64,000 nucleotides of DNA from Pythium myriotylum (taxonomy: Eukaryota; Oomycota; Peronosporomycetes; Pythiales; Pythiaceae), in NCBI GenBank assembly GCA_023091665.1, contig JALJCQ010000030.1, forward strand, positions 64,501-128,500, written 5' to 3'. Below the pieces are notes generated by a model that saw nothing but the letters and a program-made list of their open reading frames with translations, was not told the origin of the DNA and did no database searches. Of the stretch, positions 31,951 to 42,450 are shown piece after piece; the stretch's first letter is position 1; every line of letters begins with the position of its first letter. The translations under genes were made by a program, and so were the position numbers.

Positions 31951-34116
31951 ATGAAACCAGATGGTAGTATGCTACAACCATGGGGGATAATATGTTACGC
32001 ACATATCCCAAAATCTAAAAGATCAGATCCAAAACTGGGAAATCGCGGTCTAGAATGTAGGCTATTGGGTCTCTCAGAAGATCAGAAAGGATATAGGTTA
32101 TATGATGTCAAGAATAAGAAGATTCTGGTTGCTAGAGATGTCAAGTTTGGACAACCTGACACAGATAAGCTCATAGAAAAGTCTTTTCCCTCAGATTCTC
32201 CTGCTTTAAGTATTGAGGAAATCGAGGAGATCTCATGTCTGGGTAGTTACAAAAGACGGCTCTCAGAGGAGGAGACATATGTCCCTACCCAAAAGAGGCA
32301 TAAGACGGGTGAAGAGTCAAACGAAGAAGTGGGAGACACAGAAAGTGCTCAAAATGTGGGAGACACTGAAAGTGCCCAGAATGTGGGAGAAGATGACTCT
32401 GCGGGGGCAGTGGGAGATGAGTCGGTGGGTGAGATACCCCGACTACGACCACGTTCCCAGCGGATTAGGAAGCCAAACCCTCAGTATCAGAGATTTATCC
32501 GGTTCGTAAACAGCGTGATGACCAATAGGCCAGGTATCCCTATCCCTAGGTCCATAAAAGAGGCACTGTCAGGCACACATGCCAAGCAGTGGGAGGCAGC
32601 TGTATCTGAAGAGTATCAGGCACTCAGAGCAAATCAGACATGGGAACTGGTCACCCTACCCCCGGGTAGAAAAGCGCTTGGATGTCACTGGGTGTTCGAT
32701 GTAAAGTATAAGGCAGATGGGGCAGTTGAGCGTTTCAAGGCTCGACTGGTTGTCCAGGGGAACACCCAACAGTATGGAGTGGATTATCAGGAAATCTTTT
32801 CTCCCGTAGCTCGATATGAGAGTCTACGATTACTGTTAGCTCTCTCGGCAATCCAGGACTTCCACATCCACCAAATGGATGTGTCCACTGCATTTCTAAA
32901 TGGGCAACTGGACACTGAAATTTTCATGCGCCAACCACCTGGCTTTAGTGACGGCATTACGGACCGTGTATGCTTGCTGCGGAAAAGTCTGTATGGGTTG
33001 AGGCAGGCACCCCGGATTTGGTATGGAGTGTTGAATGAGTTCCTAACCAATATTGGGTTTTTCCGGTGCAAAAAGGAGTACTGTTTGTACCGTAAAAAGT
33101 GGGAGGTAAATGGAGTCACTCATCACGTAATCATCTGCGTGTACGTGGATGATCTCACAATTGCCGGGACCAGTCTGGTTCTGATTCAGGAAGTAAAGGC
33201 CAGACTCTCATCAAGGTTCAAAATGAAAGATTTAGGAGAGGTCCATTATCTTTTGAAGATGGAAATAAAGCGGGATCGGCAGAGGAAATTATTGAGTCTT
33301 TCCCAACATCAGTATGTACAGGAACTTTTGAAGAAATTCAATATGGAAGACTGTAATACTGAGCCGACCCCACAGGCAAAGAGCGTGGAATTGGTAAAAG
33401 AGGAGAAAATGTCAAAAGATCAGATTGCGGCCCAGCCGTTTGATTACAGAGGTCTTGTGGGTTCACTAATGTACCTTGTTAGGGGTACACGCCCAGATAT
33501 CGCAAATGCAGTAAGGGAGCTCAGTAAGTTTCTGTCCTGCTACAATAGGTCCCATTGGCGGGCAGCACAGCGAGTACTGAAGTACTTGAAAGGAACATCG
33601 ACGTATGGACTCGTCTATGACGGAAACAATAGGGAGGTTACATACGAGTTATACACAGATGCGAGCTTCGCGAACGCTAATGAGGAAAGGCGGTCAGTTA
33701 CTGGTTACATAACCATCCTCGCTGATGCATGTGTGTCATGGAAAAGCGCGAGACAGGACACTGTAAGCCTCCATACTGCTCAGTCTGAGTTAATTGCCAT
33801 AAGTGAGGGCATAAAAGAGAGTGAGTGGATGTGGCAACTACTTGAGGAACTAGGGTTTAGGCAAAATGCGCCTATTTTATGCTGGTGTGATAATACTGCT
33901 GCAATCAGTATTGTCAAAGATCCTGCAAATCACTCCTCGACCAAACATATTGAGACTCGGAGTATGTACTCGAGAGAGATATTTGAGAAGGGACGCATTG
34001 AGGTTAGGTACTGTAATACAAAAGACATGGTGGCGGACGCACTGACAAAAGCGTTACCGCAAAATCAGTTCGAAAAATTAAGAGAACTAATGGGGGTTAG
34101 AAACCTACGTCTTTGA
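31951..34116 (+). CDS. Copia pol part 2: reverse transcriptase and RNase H
   Basis: In frame with part 1. RT core motifs KARLVVQGNTQ, QMDVSTAFLNG and the catalytic YVDDLTIAG. The Copia-type RNase H has YTDASFAN, SELIAISEG and CWCDNTAAISI. It is full length for the family and intact. Confidence 0.95.
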   Translation: MKPDGSMLQPWGIICYAHIPKSKRSDPKLGNRGLECRLLGLSEDQKGYRLYDVKNKKILVARDVKFGQPDTDKLIEKSFPSDSPALSIEEIEEISCLGSYKRRLSEEETYVPTQKRHKTGEESNEEVGDTESAQNVGDTESAQNVGEDDSAGAVGDESVGEIPRLRPRSQRIRKPNPQYQRFIRFVNSVMTNRPGIPIPRSIKEALSGTHAKQWEAAVSEEYQALRANQTWELVTLPPGRKALGCHWVFDVKYKADGAVERFKARLVVQGNTQQYGVDYQEIFSPVARYESLRLLLALSAIQDFHIHQMDVSTAFLNGQLDTEIFMRQPPGFSDGITDRVCLLRKSLYGLRQAPRIWYGVLNEFLTNIGFFRCKKEYCLYRKKWEVNGVTHHVIICVYVDDLTIAGTSLVLIQEVKARLSSRFKMKDLGEVHYLLKMEIKRDRQRKLLSLSQHQYVQELLKKFNMEDCNTEPTPQAKSVELVKEEKMSKDQIAAQPFDYRGLVGSLMYLVRGTRPDIANAVRELSKFLSCYNRSHWRAAQRVLKYLKGTSTYGLVYDGNNREVTYELYTDASFANANEERRSVTGYITILADACVSWKSARQDTVSLHTAQSELIAISEGIKESEWMWQLLEELGFRQNAPILCWCDNTAAISIVKDPANHSSTKHIETRSMYSREIFEKGRIEVRYCNTKDMVADALTKALPQNQFEKLRELMGVRNLRL

Positions 34117-35018
34117 TTGAGGTGACTAGCACAAAGGATGTAGTAGGGACTTGGAGTTAGCCTGGCTAGTTCAAAACCCTTGATAAGTGCGAACAAAGGG
34201 AGTAAGAGAACTTAAGAGCTGCAAAGTTCGGTAAAACTTAATCTATATTAAGTACGATTTATTGCGAACCTATCCTAAGTACGTAAAGGACTTAACAAGG
34301 TTAAATACGATATGAGACAAGAGAGGTGGTGAAGTACGTGATATTTAATAGTAAGGGTCGCGCAACTCCCCCCCACCAGAATAATGATCCCGGGGGTACC
34401 ATTCCATAAGACAGCCAGCCCGACACGATACATCTGTTCGTGTCCAATACGGAACTGTTAAACCACCAAGTTGGGCGCTTCCCGGGGTTGGCGAGTGAAT
34501 GGCACTATGGCCCACTCCCCCGGGATTGTGCCATGGGGTGTTCCGCAGCTTGGGCTGACCCGAGCCATCCGGCCCGCACGTCGAGGTGGCAAAGCCCAAA
34601 GGGGTTTATCCCGATGGGAGGAAGTTGGCGACTGAGCTATCCAGCTCGGATGGTCCAGGCAATGACTGCATAGGAAGAGAAAGGAGGAATTGTTTCTTTT
34701 ATTCCCAAAATTTTGGAAACTTCCCGAAAAAGGTTCTAAGGATTCAGTTTTTTGGAAGGATTCAGGGAATAAATCAGGCTGGACCTGCAATCTTTCTAAG
34801 TTTCAGAAAGTTTCTAGAAAATCTAGAAGAAGTAGGGCGAAAGGTCAGAACCAAATCTAGAAGGAACCGCGAAAGGTCGGTTTTCTTCTGAAAGGACGCC
34901 AGATCTTTCGTCTATGGAAAGATCCGGCAGATCAAAATATGTGAATGAAGGTGAAAGTCTGAACAGAAATCAGACATTTCAGCTGTGAGTTCAGTGATCT
35001 GGCTACTTTTAGTGGGAG
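34117..35018 (+). other. Copia 3' noncoding region
   Basis: About 900 bp between the pol stop and the 3' LTR, unusually long. No ORF with a domain on either strand. It ends in a polypurine-like tract before 35019. Confidence 0.7.
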
Positions 35019-35220
35019 TGTTACAGGTGGCACTATTTGGAGGTAATATAGGAAACCTATTATTGGTTAAAATTAAAAATTAGCCAGATCCTAATCCTAC
35101 AGGGTGGCTCCCAACCACAGGTTCGCCGAAGGATGTGGAGGAGTGGCCACCTGGCGTGCGCTCGGCCGTTTCAGGCACGAGTCGCACACGGCCACTCCCG
35201 AAACTGACGGCCAAACGACA
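35019..35220 (+). repeat. Copia 3' LTR (202 bp)
   Basis: Identical to the 5' LTR. Followed by GAAGG, the duplicated target. Confidence 0.96.
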
Positions 35221-35225
35221 GAAGG

Positions 35226-35500
35226 TGTTGCCCAGCTGCCTGACGAGATCCGTGTGCGCTTTGAAGGCCGTCGTCCGCTCTACAGCCATCGTGCAGAGCA
35301 GCTCCGAATCAAGGAGGAGATGACGCTCCTGAGTGGCCAGTCGAAGTACCTGAGGGTACGGGCAGAGGCGAGGAAGCGCCTGTGGATCGGCCGTGCGAGG
35401 CAGGCTTCTTATCAGGATATGACGTCTTGGACGTTGCGAAGTTCTTCTGAGCCGGGATCCGCGCGTCGGAATCACGCTCGCGCCCCTGTGGACGCCGAGT
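35226..35500 (+). pseudogene. Gypsy A pol, resumed after Copia, then truncated
   Basis: After the duplicated GAAGG the protease-side frame continues (VAQLPDEIRVRFEGRR...) for roughly 60-90 codons. Sequence from about 35400-35515 onward changes to antisense of a different Gypsy gag. The RT, RNase H and integrase of Gypsy A are therefore missing. The exact breakpoint cannot be placed by eye. Confidence 0.65.
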
Positions 35501-35684
35501 ATGGCGTGCTAGCTCCTTCAACGCGTCTTCAAGCTCATCGACCGAGCGGATCCGCTGCAGAGAGAGACTTCGCACCAGATCTTCGTCATCAACCGAGCAA
35601 ACGAAGCGATCCACATGAGCCTTCTCCGTCACAATCCGGCCTCGAATCTGAACCTTGGCCTTCTTGGCAGCGACATTGAGGCGG
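35501..35684 (-). pseudogene. Gypsy C gag, C-terminal piece
   Basis: Minus frame reads YRLNVAAKKAKVQIRG then a HVDRFVCSVDDEDLVRSL segment, typical of the distal half of a Gypsy gag capsid. It is the direct continuation of the piece ending at 38565 once the PIF element is discounted. Confidence 0.75.
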
Positions 35685-36104
35685 TAAGAGCATCTCCACC
35701 GGTCACTGCAAATCGCCCCTGTAAAAGTGTTTTCAGTGATATTTTTCCCGGAGAGAAATTTATTTTCCCACCAGTCACCGTAAACGGAAAAACGGAAAAA
35801 CGGAAAAACTGACACGTCATATCTTCGCTCGTCGCTGGAAACGTTTGCACAAATGCAGGGCTTGTGTCGTTGTTCCAGTGTCAAATTTCTCAGAGTTTCC
35901 CAGACGAACTATCAGATTTTCTCATGTTGTGGCGGGGAAGTGGAGCGGAAACTTCAACATCGACCAAAGGACCGAGCTTTCGGAAGTCGTGGAAACCATC
36001 CAACTGCAGAACGAGACAAGCGTTTCCAGCGCGGCAACAGCGAGGTGAGGAGCGCAGCTCAAGGAAGAAGCTCGTTGTGTCCAACAAAGTGCTGTTTCCG
36101 TAGC

Positions 36105-36971
36105 ATGAGCTCGAGAACGAGAGGCACCAATTTCAGTGTCGCAGAAGAAAAACAGTTGTGTTTGTCGTACATCACCATCGGCAAGGACGCTACTGTCTCA
36201 ACCAACCAGACCGCTGGGACGTTTTGGGAGAGAATATGGCGAGATTTCGAGAAGGCCATGGGTCCTGGCGCTGAGGAGCGCACGCTGCGTTCACTAGAAA
36301 GTAAGTGGTCAACAATCAATGCCGAAGTCAGTAAGTTTGTTGGCGCAATGGCAACCGTGCGTGCGACGCCAAAGTCCGGAGAGAGTGCCGAGGACCAGAT
36401 CGTTCGCGCCACAAAAGCATACCACGCACTGCAAGCTCCCACCACGAATGCCGATGAGAATGAAGACCCCAGTCGATCCGCAAAAAAGCGGAAGACCAAC
36501 AAGTCCAAGGACGAGTTCAAATACCTCCATTGTTGGCGTATACTGGAGACCGAGCCCAAATGGCGGACGTTTCGGCAAAACGCTGTCCCAGAAGCTTTCC
36601 AACAACCTGTTCCGCTTTCCAACGAAACCGGTGGTGTCGCGGAGCGACCCGACGGCGTCAAGAAAGAAGCTGCCAAGAACGCAGCTGCGATCGACATCAC
36701 GTACAAGCGTCTTGCTGCGGCGACTGCAAGCCTTGCGAAGTCGAACGCGCAGCGTGTCAAAGCGATCGAAGAAGCGAATAATCTCATGCTGTTCTCGACG
36801 CCTATCGCTTCGCTCGACGAAGAGGGCCAGCGTTTCTTCAAATTGCGCCGCATTGCCGTGCTTGAGGCATTGGAGCAGCCGACCGAAGTTGAAGCTGACG
36901 AGCGCGACACCGGGGCCTGTGCTCGTGACCAAGCCGAAAACACCCCCGCTGCCGTAGGAACCGACCAATAG
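36105..36971 (+). CDS. PIF-associated Myb/SANT-like DNA-binding protein
   Basis: ATG at 36105 (MSSRTRGTNFSVAEEKQLC), 288 residues. A trihelix/Myb-like N-terminal domain (EEKQLCLSYITIGKD...FWERIWRDF...SLESKWSTINAEV) is followed by a Lys-rich linker and a C-terminal helical region. In PIF elements this second protein is needed for nuclear import and TIR binding of the transposase. Close homologue of 59364-60308. Confidence 0.85.
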   Translation: MSSRTRGTNFSVAEEKQLCLSYITIGKDATVSTNQTAGTFWERIWRDFEKAMGPGAEERTLRSLESKWSTINAEVSKFVGAMATVRATPKSGESAEDQIVRATKAYHALQAPTTNADENEDPSRSAKKRKTNKSKDEFKYLHCWRILETEPKWRTFRQNAVPEAFQQPVPLSNETGGVAERPDGVKKEAAKNAAAIDITYKRLAAATASLAKSNAQRVKAIEEANNLMLFSTPIASLDEEGQRFFKLRRIAVLEALEQPTEVEADERDTGACARDQAENTPAAVGTDQ

Positions 36972-37070
36972 AAAAAAAAAACCACACACACCCCAAAAAC
37001 ACAGTCGCCATCGAAATATCAGATTTATTTTGCTTGACGTGCAAATGAGAAACCGACTAGATGGGCACTA

Positions 37071-38405
37071 TCACAGCTCCACATCCTGAAAGAATGCTTC
37101 GTGACTCTGCTTTTTTGCCCAAAGGTGCTCGACCAAGTCGTTCTGCAGCGCGGCATGCCCTTCAAAGTCTCGAACACTCGCCATTGAAGTCAGGAGCTCG
37201 TCAAATTGGATCTCTTCTCGCGCTGATGATAGGACCGTCGCTCGTTCGAATGGCAACTCTCGGTCGCCTTCATTGAGCTCGTCGTCCTCTATTATCATAT
37301 TGTGTATAATTACACAAGCCTTCCACGTCTCACAAAGATGCTCGTGTCGCCATGATCGCGCTGCTTGTGTCAAAACTCCAAATCTTCCTTGCAAAACACC
37401 AAAGCACCGCTCTACGTCCTTCCGCACCGCTTCTTGCTTCTTCGCAAACCATGATTCTTTCTCGGTTTGTGGATTGTTGATGGTCTTGACAAACACCGAC
37501 CACCGCGGATATATTCCGTCGCATAGCAGATAGCATGTTGTGTAGGTGTTGCCGTTCACCGTAAAAGAATGCTGTGGAGCGTGACCCTGGAGCCAATCAA
37601 CGACCAGGGGCGAGCGGTCAATGACGTTGATGTCGTTGTTTGAACCGGCCGTACCGATATAGCTATGCCAGATCCAGAGGTCACTCGTTGCTACCGCCTC
37701 CATGATAATTGACGCATTGCCATCGCGATCTTGAAACATACCGCGCCAAGCACCTGGGCAGTTTTTCCACTCCCAGTGCGTACAATCAAGAGAGCCAAAC
37801 ATACCAGGAAAGCCTCGTTACTCGTTGATCTTGACGTGCTTCGCAATATCATCGGCCGTTGGCTGGCGCAAATACTCATCTTCGAAGCAATCGATAACAA
37901 CCTTGGCAAAACGGCGGAAGCTTTTCATAGCCGTACTCTCTCCAATGCGCAAGTACTCGTCGGTTGCATCAGCAGAGACGCCATAGTAGAGCATTCGCAT
38001 GGCTGCAGTGATCTTCTGATACGGTGAGAGGCCGATCAGCCCCGTTGCATCGGGTTTTTGTCGAAAGTATTCGTCTCTCGCCGTCACGGCTTCAAGTAAA
38101 CGTACAAAGAGGCGACGACTCATGCGGAATCGGCGACGGAACATTCGATCTGAGTAAACTGGATCTGGCGCAAAGTAGTCGGCGTAGAGCCGTGCGTGTC
38201 CTTCTGCACGGCTGCGGTCGATGTTTGGCCGCTTGCCAGGCTGCGACCCACCATGCGTCTTCTGTTGTTTGGTGAGGGGGGCGTCGGTGCGCGCGAGAAT
38301 GTCGGTAACGACACGGATCACGAGCAGTGCGACAGCATCGTCGTCGCCGCCGTCACGATACAAGACAAGGAGGCGTTTCATGGCATCGCCCACGGGAGCC
38401 ACCAT
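37071..38405 (-). pseudogene. HARBI1-like DDE transposase with one nonsense codon
   Basis: The ATG at 38405 opens a frame that reads to TAA at 37820-37818 and continues in the same frame to 37071, 445 codons in all. Motifs: FGSLDCTHW (first D), NNDINVIDRS (second D), DVERCFGVL (E). The stop sits just before RGFPGMFGSLDC, where the intact relative at 60462-61775 has an Arg codon, so the catalytic part is cut off. Confidence 0.9.
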
Positions 38406-38564
38406 GTTTCCTTTCCGTCGGCGAATGTGGATTTCCTTTGTTTTGCCGTGTGCTGGTGGGCAAACAACACGGCATCGGAATCCATTTTTAGAGGAGGGAG
38501 AATTTTCAACCGCAAATCATCTTTTACAGTGCCAGTTTTCCCGTGACCGGTGGACATGCTCTAA

Positions 38565-40162
38565 AGATACTCAATGGGCAACTCGCCGTCGCGTCGCGTC
38601 ATGGTATAGTAGTGCTCGGCCGGCTTGACGCCGATCTCACAGTACTGATACATGAACGCGTCGACCGTAGAAGACCAGTCGCGAGTGATCTTCTGTGGAA
38701 GCTGTTGGTACCAGCTCTTAGCACCTCCAGTGAGTCGATCCGAGAAGAGATCCCTCGTCTCTCGTGGTGAGAGGCGGTCCATACGACCCTTACGACACAG
38801 ACGATGGATCCAAGCCTTGGCTCGCTCGGCATCCATGTCACGTCCTGAGAAGTTCTTGATCTCCATCGTGGACGCGGCACGGATGACGGGAGCTTGATAA
38901 CGTTCATCATCCGAGTCTTGACCGAGGTAGATCTCGTCGTATGGGTCTTCACCGTCGTCGTCGGACCCAGATCCGGATTCGTACTTGGGCTTCGCCTTGG
39001 ACTTCTTGGGCTCCGACTTCCGCTTCTCTTCCTTCTCACGATCGACTTGATCCTTCGACTTGACCGAGATCAGGGTATGACCTGGCAACATCGGGCGTGC
39101 AGCACGCGGATCCTGGACTGTAGACACGCGAAATACTTGACCGAGATCAGGGTATGACCTGGCAACATCGGGCGCGCAGCACGCGGATCCTCGACTGTAG
39201 ACACGCGAACAGCCTTCGGACGGCCTTCTGGAGCGGGAATCCGCTGCACAGACTCCATAACCACGTCGAGATCATGCAAATTCTCGATCTTGACGGGCGT
39301 AGAGTACGGATCCTGCACTGCAACTTCAGCGAAGCGGTCCGTGAGAGACCCCAGGTCGGATCCAGCGTGGCTGGCGGCCACACGAGGGGTAAAGTTCGAC
39401 AGAATCGACCCAACCAAGTTGGCTAGCGCGTTGAACACCGCCATACCGACGCCACGAAGCTCGGCAACCGTAAAAGCGTGGTAGTAGGGCGCCCCATCGG
39501 CGGTCAGCGGCAGATCCGACTGCTTGACACCAAAGCCACCACACAGAAGCGTGTGTACGATGAAGCTCATCGCCAGATCACGGTCTTCTCCGACGATGTT
39601 CTCGAACTCTGGCTTCGGCACAGGGCCCCAGATCCTTGGAGGAAGCCGAATCCTGAGCGACTTCAAGATCTTGTGCGACTTCGTGAGGTTTGCAAGCTGA
39701 CCGGCGTTCCAGATGATGACAGATGAGTGCGTGGCCTTGTACGGAGACACCAGATCCGGGACGTAGGGACCTTCAGGCCCTGGATCCACGTTGTCTACGA
39801 CCTCTTGAGCAGATCCATCGCCAGATCTAGCCCCTGAGGCACCTTGGCGAGCACTGGACCGGCGACCCGCGGCACGCTTGGCTGCCTGAGCGTTCTTGGC
39901 TTCGATCCGCTTGGAGATCTGCTTGGACTTGGGGGGAATTACATCTTCGGCCTTAGTTTCTTCACTACTGAAGCTGAGAGTGCGCTCAACGGCGCGCTCG
40001 CCAGCGCCATGCTCCACCTTGACCTTTGGTTCTTGTTCAGCTTCGAGCACCCCCCGACGCTCTCCACTGGCGGATCTAGCAATAGTTCCGACACCGACGG
40101 ATCCAGCCACGTCGGGTGGAAGAGTTCCGGGCTCAACCTTGATCTTCACCTCAGACGACATC
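38565..40162 (-). pseudogene. Gypsy C gag, N-terminal piece, frameshifted
   Basis: The ATG at 40162 (MSSEVKIKVEPGTLPPDV) opens a gag with an acidic/basic N-terminus and a long helical region. The frame breaks at a 77-bp tandem duplication (39061-39209) and resumes in another frame (38565-39127: KDQVDREKEEKRKSE..., FSGRDMDAERAKAWIH, YQQLPQKITRDWSS), reaching RRDGELPIEYL at the PIF insertion. The capsid signature continues beyond the transposon at 35684. Confidence 0.85.
39061..39209. repeat. 77-bp tandem duplication inside gag
   Basis: Units 39061-39132 and 39138-39209 (72 bp each, two mismatches) with a 5-base spacer. A period of 77 is not a multiple of three, so it shifts the gag frame. Confidence 0.9.
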
Positions 40163-41115
40163 GTAACTGAGGGATCCGGAACGAACACGGTCCAAAACGC
40201 AAGACCCGGTCTCGCGCTCCAGTTGTGGTGTAGCGGGCAGCAAAATTACTCTTGCTGAGCGCTTCCCACGTCAGCGTCTGTGCAGGATTCGGTAACAACC
40301 CCACCCTGGACACAAACGCCCCAGTTCTTTGGTCTTGTACCCGTTCTGGGACCGTGGACTCGAGATCCCGCGTTGCAAGCGCGGAGAAGACAAGATCCGT
40401 TGAGCCTTGAGCGGAAGAGACGCGCCGCAGCGGTTACACGCGCGGCGTGGCCTGGACCCGGTGCGTAGCGCGACCGGCAGGACTTGACACGGGATCCGCG
40501 CCGCGAGGCTTGGATCCGACCTTGAAAACGACCGTGACCTTCCCACAGTGTCTCGGGACACTGGAAATTTAACGTGGGCTGCTTGCCACCCACGGGACTT
40601 GAGGGTTGAAGCTGCACGAGGCGGGGGGCGCGCTGGGTTCTCCTCACCTTGACCGCAGCTGACGCGTGCCTCTGACCTTCCCTCTTGTTAGCCGCTTGGT
40701 CCGGGGACTTGAGCTTGAGGGGGGAAAAGCGCAACTTGTTTGTTATCGGCCAGACACGTGTCCGGACCCAACTTATGTGGTTCACATAAATCCGGTTTTA
40801 ACCCCGGATCCGGGTGTTCCACACAAAATCAGAACCTGAGACACGAGATCCAGCACCTACCCTACGCCTACTACCGGACAAATGACAAAAGAGGGGGGAT
40901 TACAGTTTGTCAGACAAAAGAGGAAAAGTTGCGACAAAAGTGGGGGGTTTGCAAAAGTCTGAAGATAGTACCCCACCCTATCCCAAATGACAGAAGTGGG
41001 GAGGGGGCACAACTATCATGAGTACCAACAACTTGGCACAACAATCAATGGTCTCAATGTTAACACAACGGCGTCTCTCTCGTCTCCGCATCAAAGCTAC
41101 GAGGCCTGCAATGTT

Positions 41116-41120
<5 letters not shown>

Positions 41121-41164
<44 letters not shown>
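41121..41164. repeat. (GA)22 microsatellite
   Basis: Pure GA dinucleotide run of 44 bases inside the MITE. Confidence 0.98.
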
Positions 41165-41167
<3 letters not shown>

Positions 41168-41566
41168 GATGACGATGGTCCAGACAGGATTGGACCGTCG
41201 ACCGTCAATTGAGAATACGTACGCATCGCAGATATTCTTAACAGTGATCTCGCGCATTGGAGAAGGGGAGTTTGATTCTAATGGTGGCGACTTCGCACCG
41301 TCTAATAGACCTCACTTGAATTGTCAAAATTGTCGACAATTGAGAAGAGGCGCCAAGCTCACGCGCTGCTCCTTGGCCTTAGCCTTCCGCGCCTCCTTCA
41401 ACTTGGGGCGCTGCTTCTCTTCGCCGATGCGCCCCTGGCGGTGCTTGAGCAAGCTACGATTATTCGCAAACTCGCTCTTGCACTTCTTTGACTCCATTTT
41501 TGGGGTCTCCAAACTGTTGGTTTTTATGAGTGACAAAAGTGGGGGTCACCCCCACTTTTTTATGGA

Positions 41567-41592
<26 letters not shown>
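41567..41592. repeat. poly-C run, 26 bases
   Basis: Uninterrupted C run next to an 11-bp hairpin with AAAAGTGGGGG / CCCCCACTTTT arms (41535-41559). Length is likely unstable or misassembled. Confidence 0.9.
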
Positions 41593-41597
<5 letters not shown>

Positions 41598-41814
41598 CAT
41601 CATGTCCCCCCACTTTTGTCGCAACTTTTCCTCTTTTGTCTGACAAACTGTAATCCCCCCCTCTTTTGTCATTTGCCCCCTACTACCTGTACCCTACATA
41701 TTAGCCTAATTAGCCTAGTCTAGCTTAAACTTCGCCTTTCCTTCTGAGACTCGGGACCCGCAATGAGGGACATTAGGGCCCTCTGGATCCCCAACCGGAG
41801 CTCCTGCGGGACAG

Positions 41815-42450
41815 TCTAACCGTCGGATCCACGGGGTAGACGGTGGTGAGAGACCGCGGCCTCTCTTTCTCAATCCGCATCACCACAATCGCTTCGACGT
41901 GTTCACGAGGCAGTGGCCACTGCTTCATGACACAGTACTTCGAACCTGGCTTCAGGTCGATCTCGTGCCGAATGCCTTTGTCCTACGGCAATTCGCACGG
42001 CACGGATTCGGGGAACACATCCGCGAATTCGACCAAATCCTCGTAGAGAGGATTTCCCTTGAGCGACTCCCAGGATTGAGCCGAGTACCGCTCAATCCGA
42101 GTCTTCTCATCGAGGACGCTCTCGTCCATCGATGAGCTGCTGAGAAGCCGTTCCTTCTCAGCAAACACCACTGCCGACCGGATATCGGTCACACATTCGT
42201 CCTCCGCGACGAGAATACAGATCTGCGCGATCTTTCCTTGGCGCAGATCTCGCAAGAACCGTTTGGGTTCGAGCGTAGGCAGTGCGATGATCTCCGAAGT
42301 TGACTTCGGAGGCGCAACGACCTCGAGAGTGGATGCACCCACTCTCGTGCCGTGATTGACTAAGACGTTGATCGTCTCAGTTTCTTCCTGCGGCCTTATG
42401 CGCGCAGACTCCTCGAGCTGCAGTTTGCGCAACTGCAGCGAGATCCCCAT
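41815..42450 (-). pseudogene. Gypsy B pol start, truncated in reverse transcriptase
   Basis: Minus frame to 41983 ends FADVFPESVPCELP then TAG. The same frame continues DKGIRHEIDLKPG and KQWPLPREHVEAI, the N-terminal RT signature of oomycete Gypsy elements, and is lost by about 41815. The TAG sits where relatives carry a Lys codon. No catalytic YxDD is present. Confidence 0.75.

Larger units (their letters stand above)
29315..35220 (+). mobile_element. Ty1/Copia LTR retrotransposon, 5906 bp, full length
   Basis: Bounded by two identical 202-bp LTRs that begin TGTTACAGG and end AAACGACA. Flanked by a 5-bp target duplication GAAGG (29310-29314 and 35221-35225). Order is gag, protease, integrase, reverse transcriptase, RNase H, the Copia order. 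Inserted in the protease ORF of Gypsy A. Purine-rich AGTGGGAG lies directly before the 3' LTR. Identical LTRs imply a very young insertion. Confidence 0.96.
35688..38561. mobile_element. PIF/Harbinger DNA transposon 1 (2874 bp), inactivated
   Basis: Terminal inverted repeats GAGCATCTCCACCGGTCAC (left) and GAGCATGTCCACCGGTCAC (right, reversed), one mismatch. Flanked by the 3-bp duplication TAA (35685-35687 and 38562-38564), as usual for the superfamily. Carries a Myb/SANT-like gene and a DDE transposase gene in convergent orientation. Inserted in Gypsy C gag. Confidence 0.95.
40876..41678. mobile_element. MITE-like element, 803 bp, 71-bp TIRs, 9-bp target duplication
   Basis: Ends are inverted copies of about 71 bp (40876-40946 and 41608-41678) that begin GGACAAATGACAAAAGAG / GGGCAAATGACAAAAGAG. 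Flanked by CCTACTACC on both sides (40867-40875, 41679-41687). TSD length suggests a Mutator-like family. No transposase inside. Contains a (GA)22 microsatellite and a C run. Confidence 0.85.
40224..41698 (-). repeat. probable LTR of Gypsy C, interrupted by a MITE
   Basis: Upstream of the minus-strand gag. Its inner end reads ACACCACA (minus), followed by a spacer and a primer-site-like TGGAGCGCGAG (40221-40211). The outer end may be TGTAGGGTAC near 41698, giving ~663 bp without the inserted MITE. There is no second copy in the window, so the limits are tentative. Confidence 0.45.
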
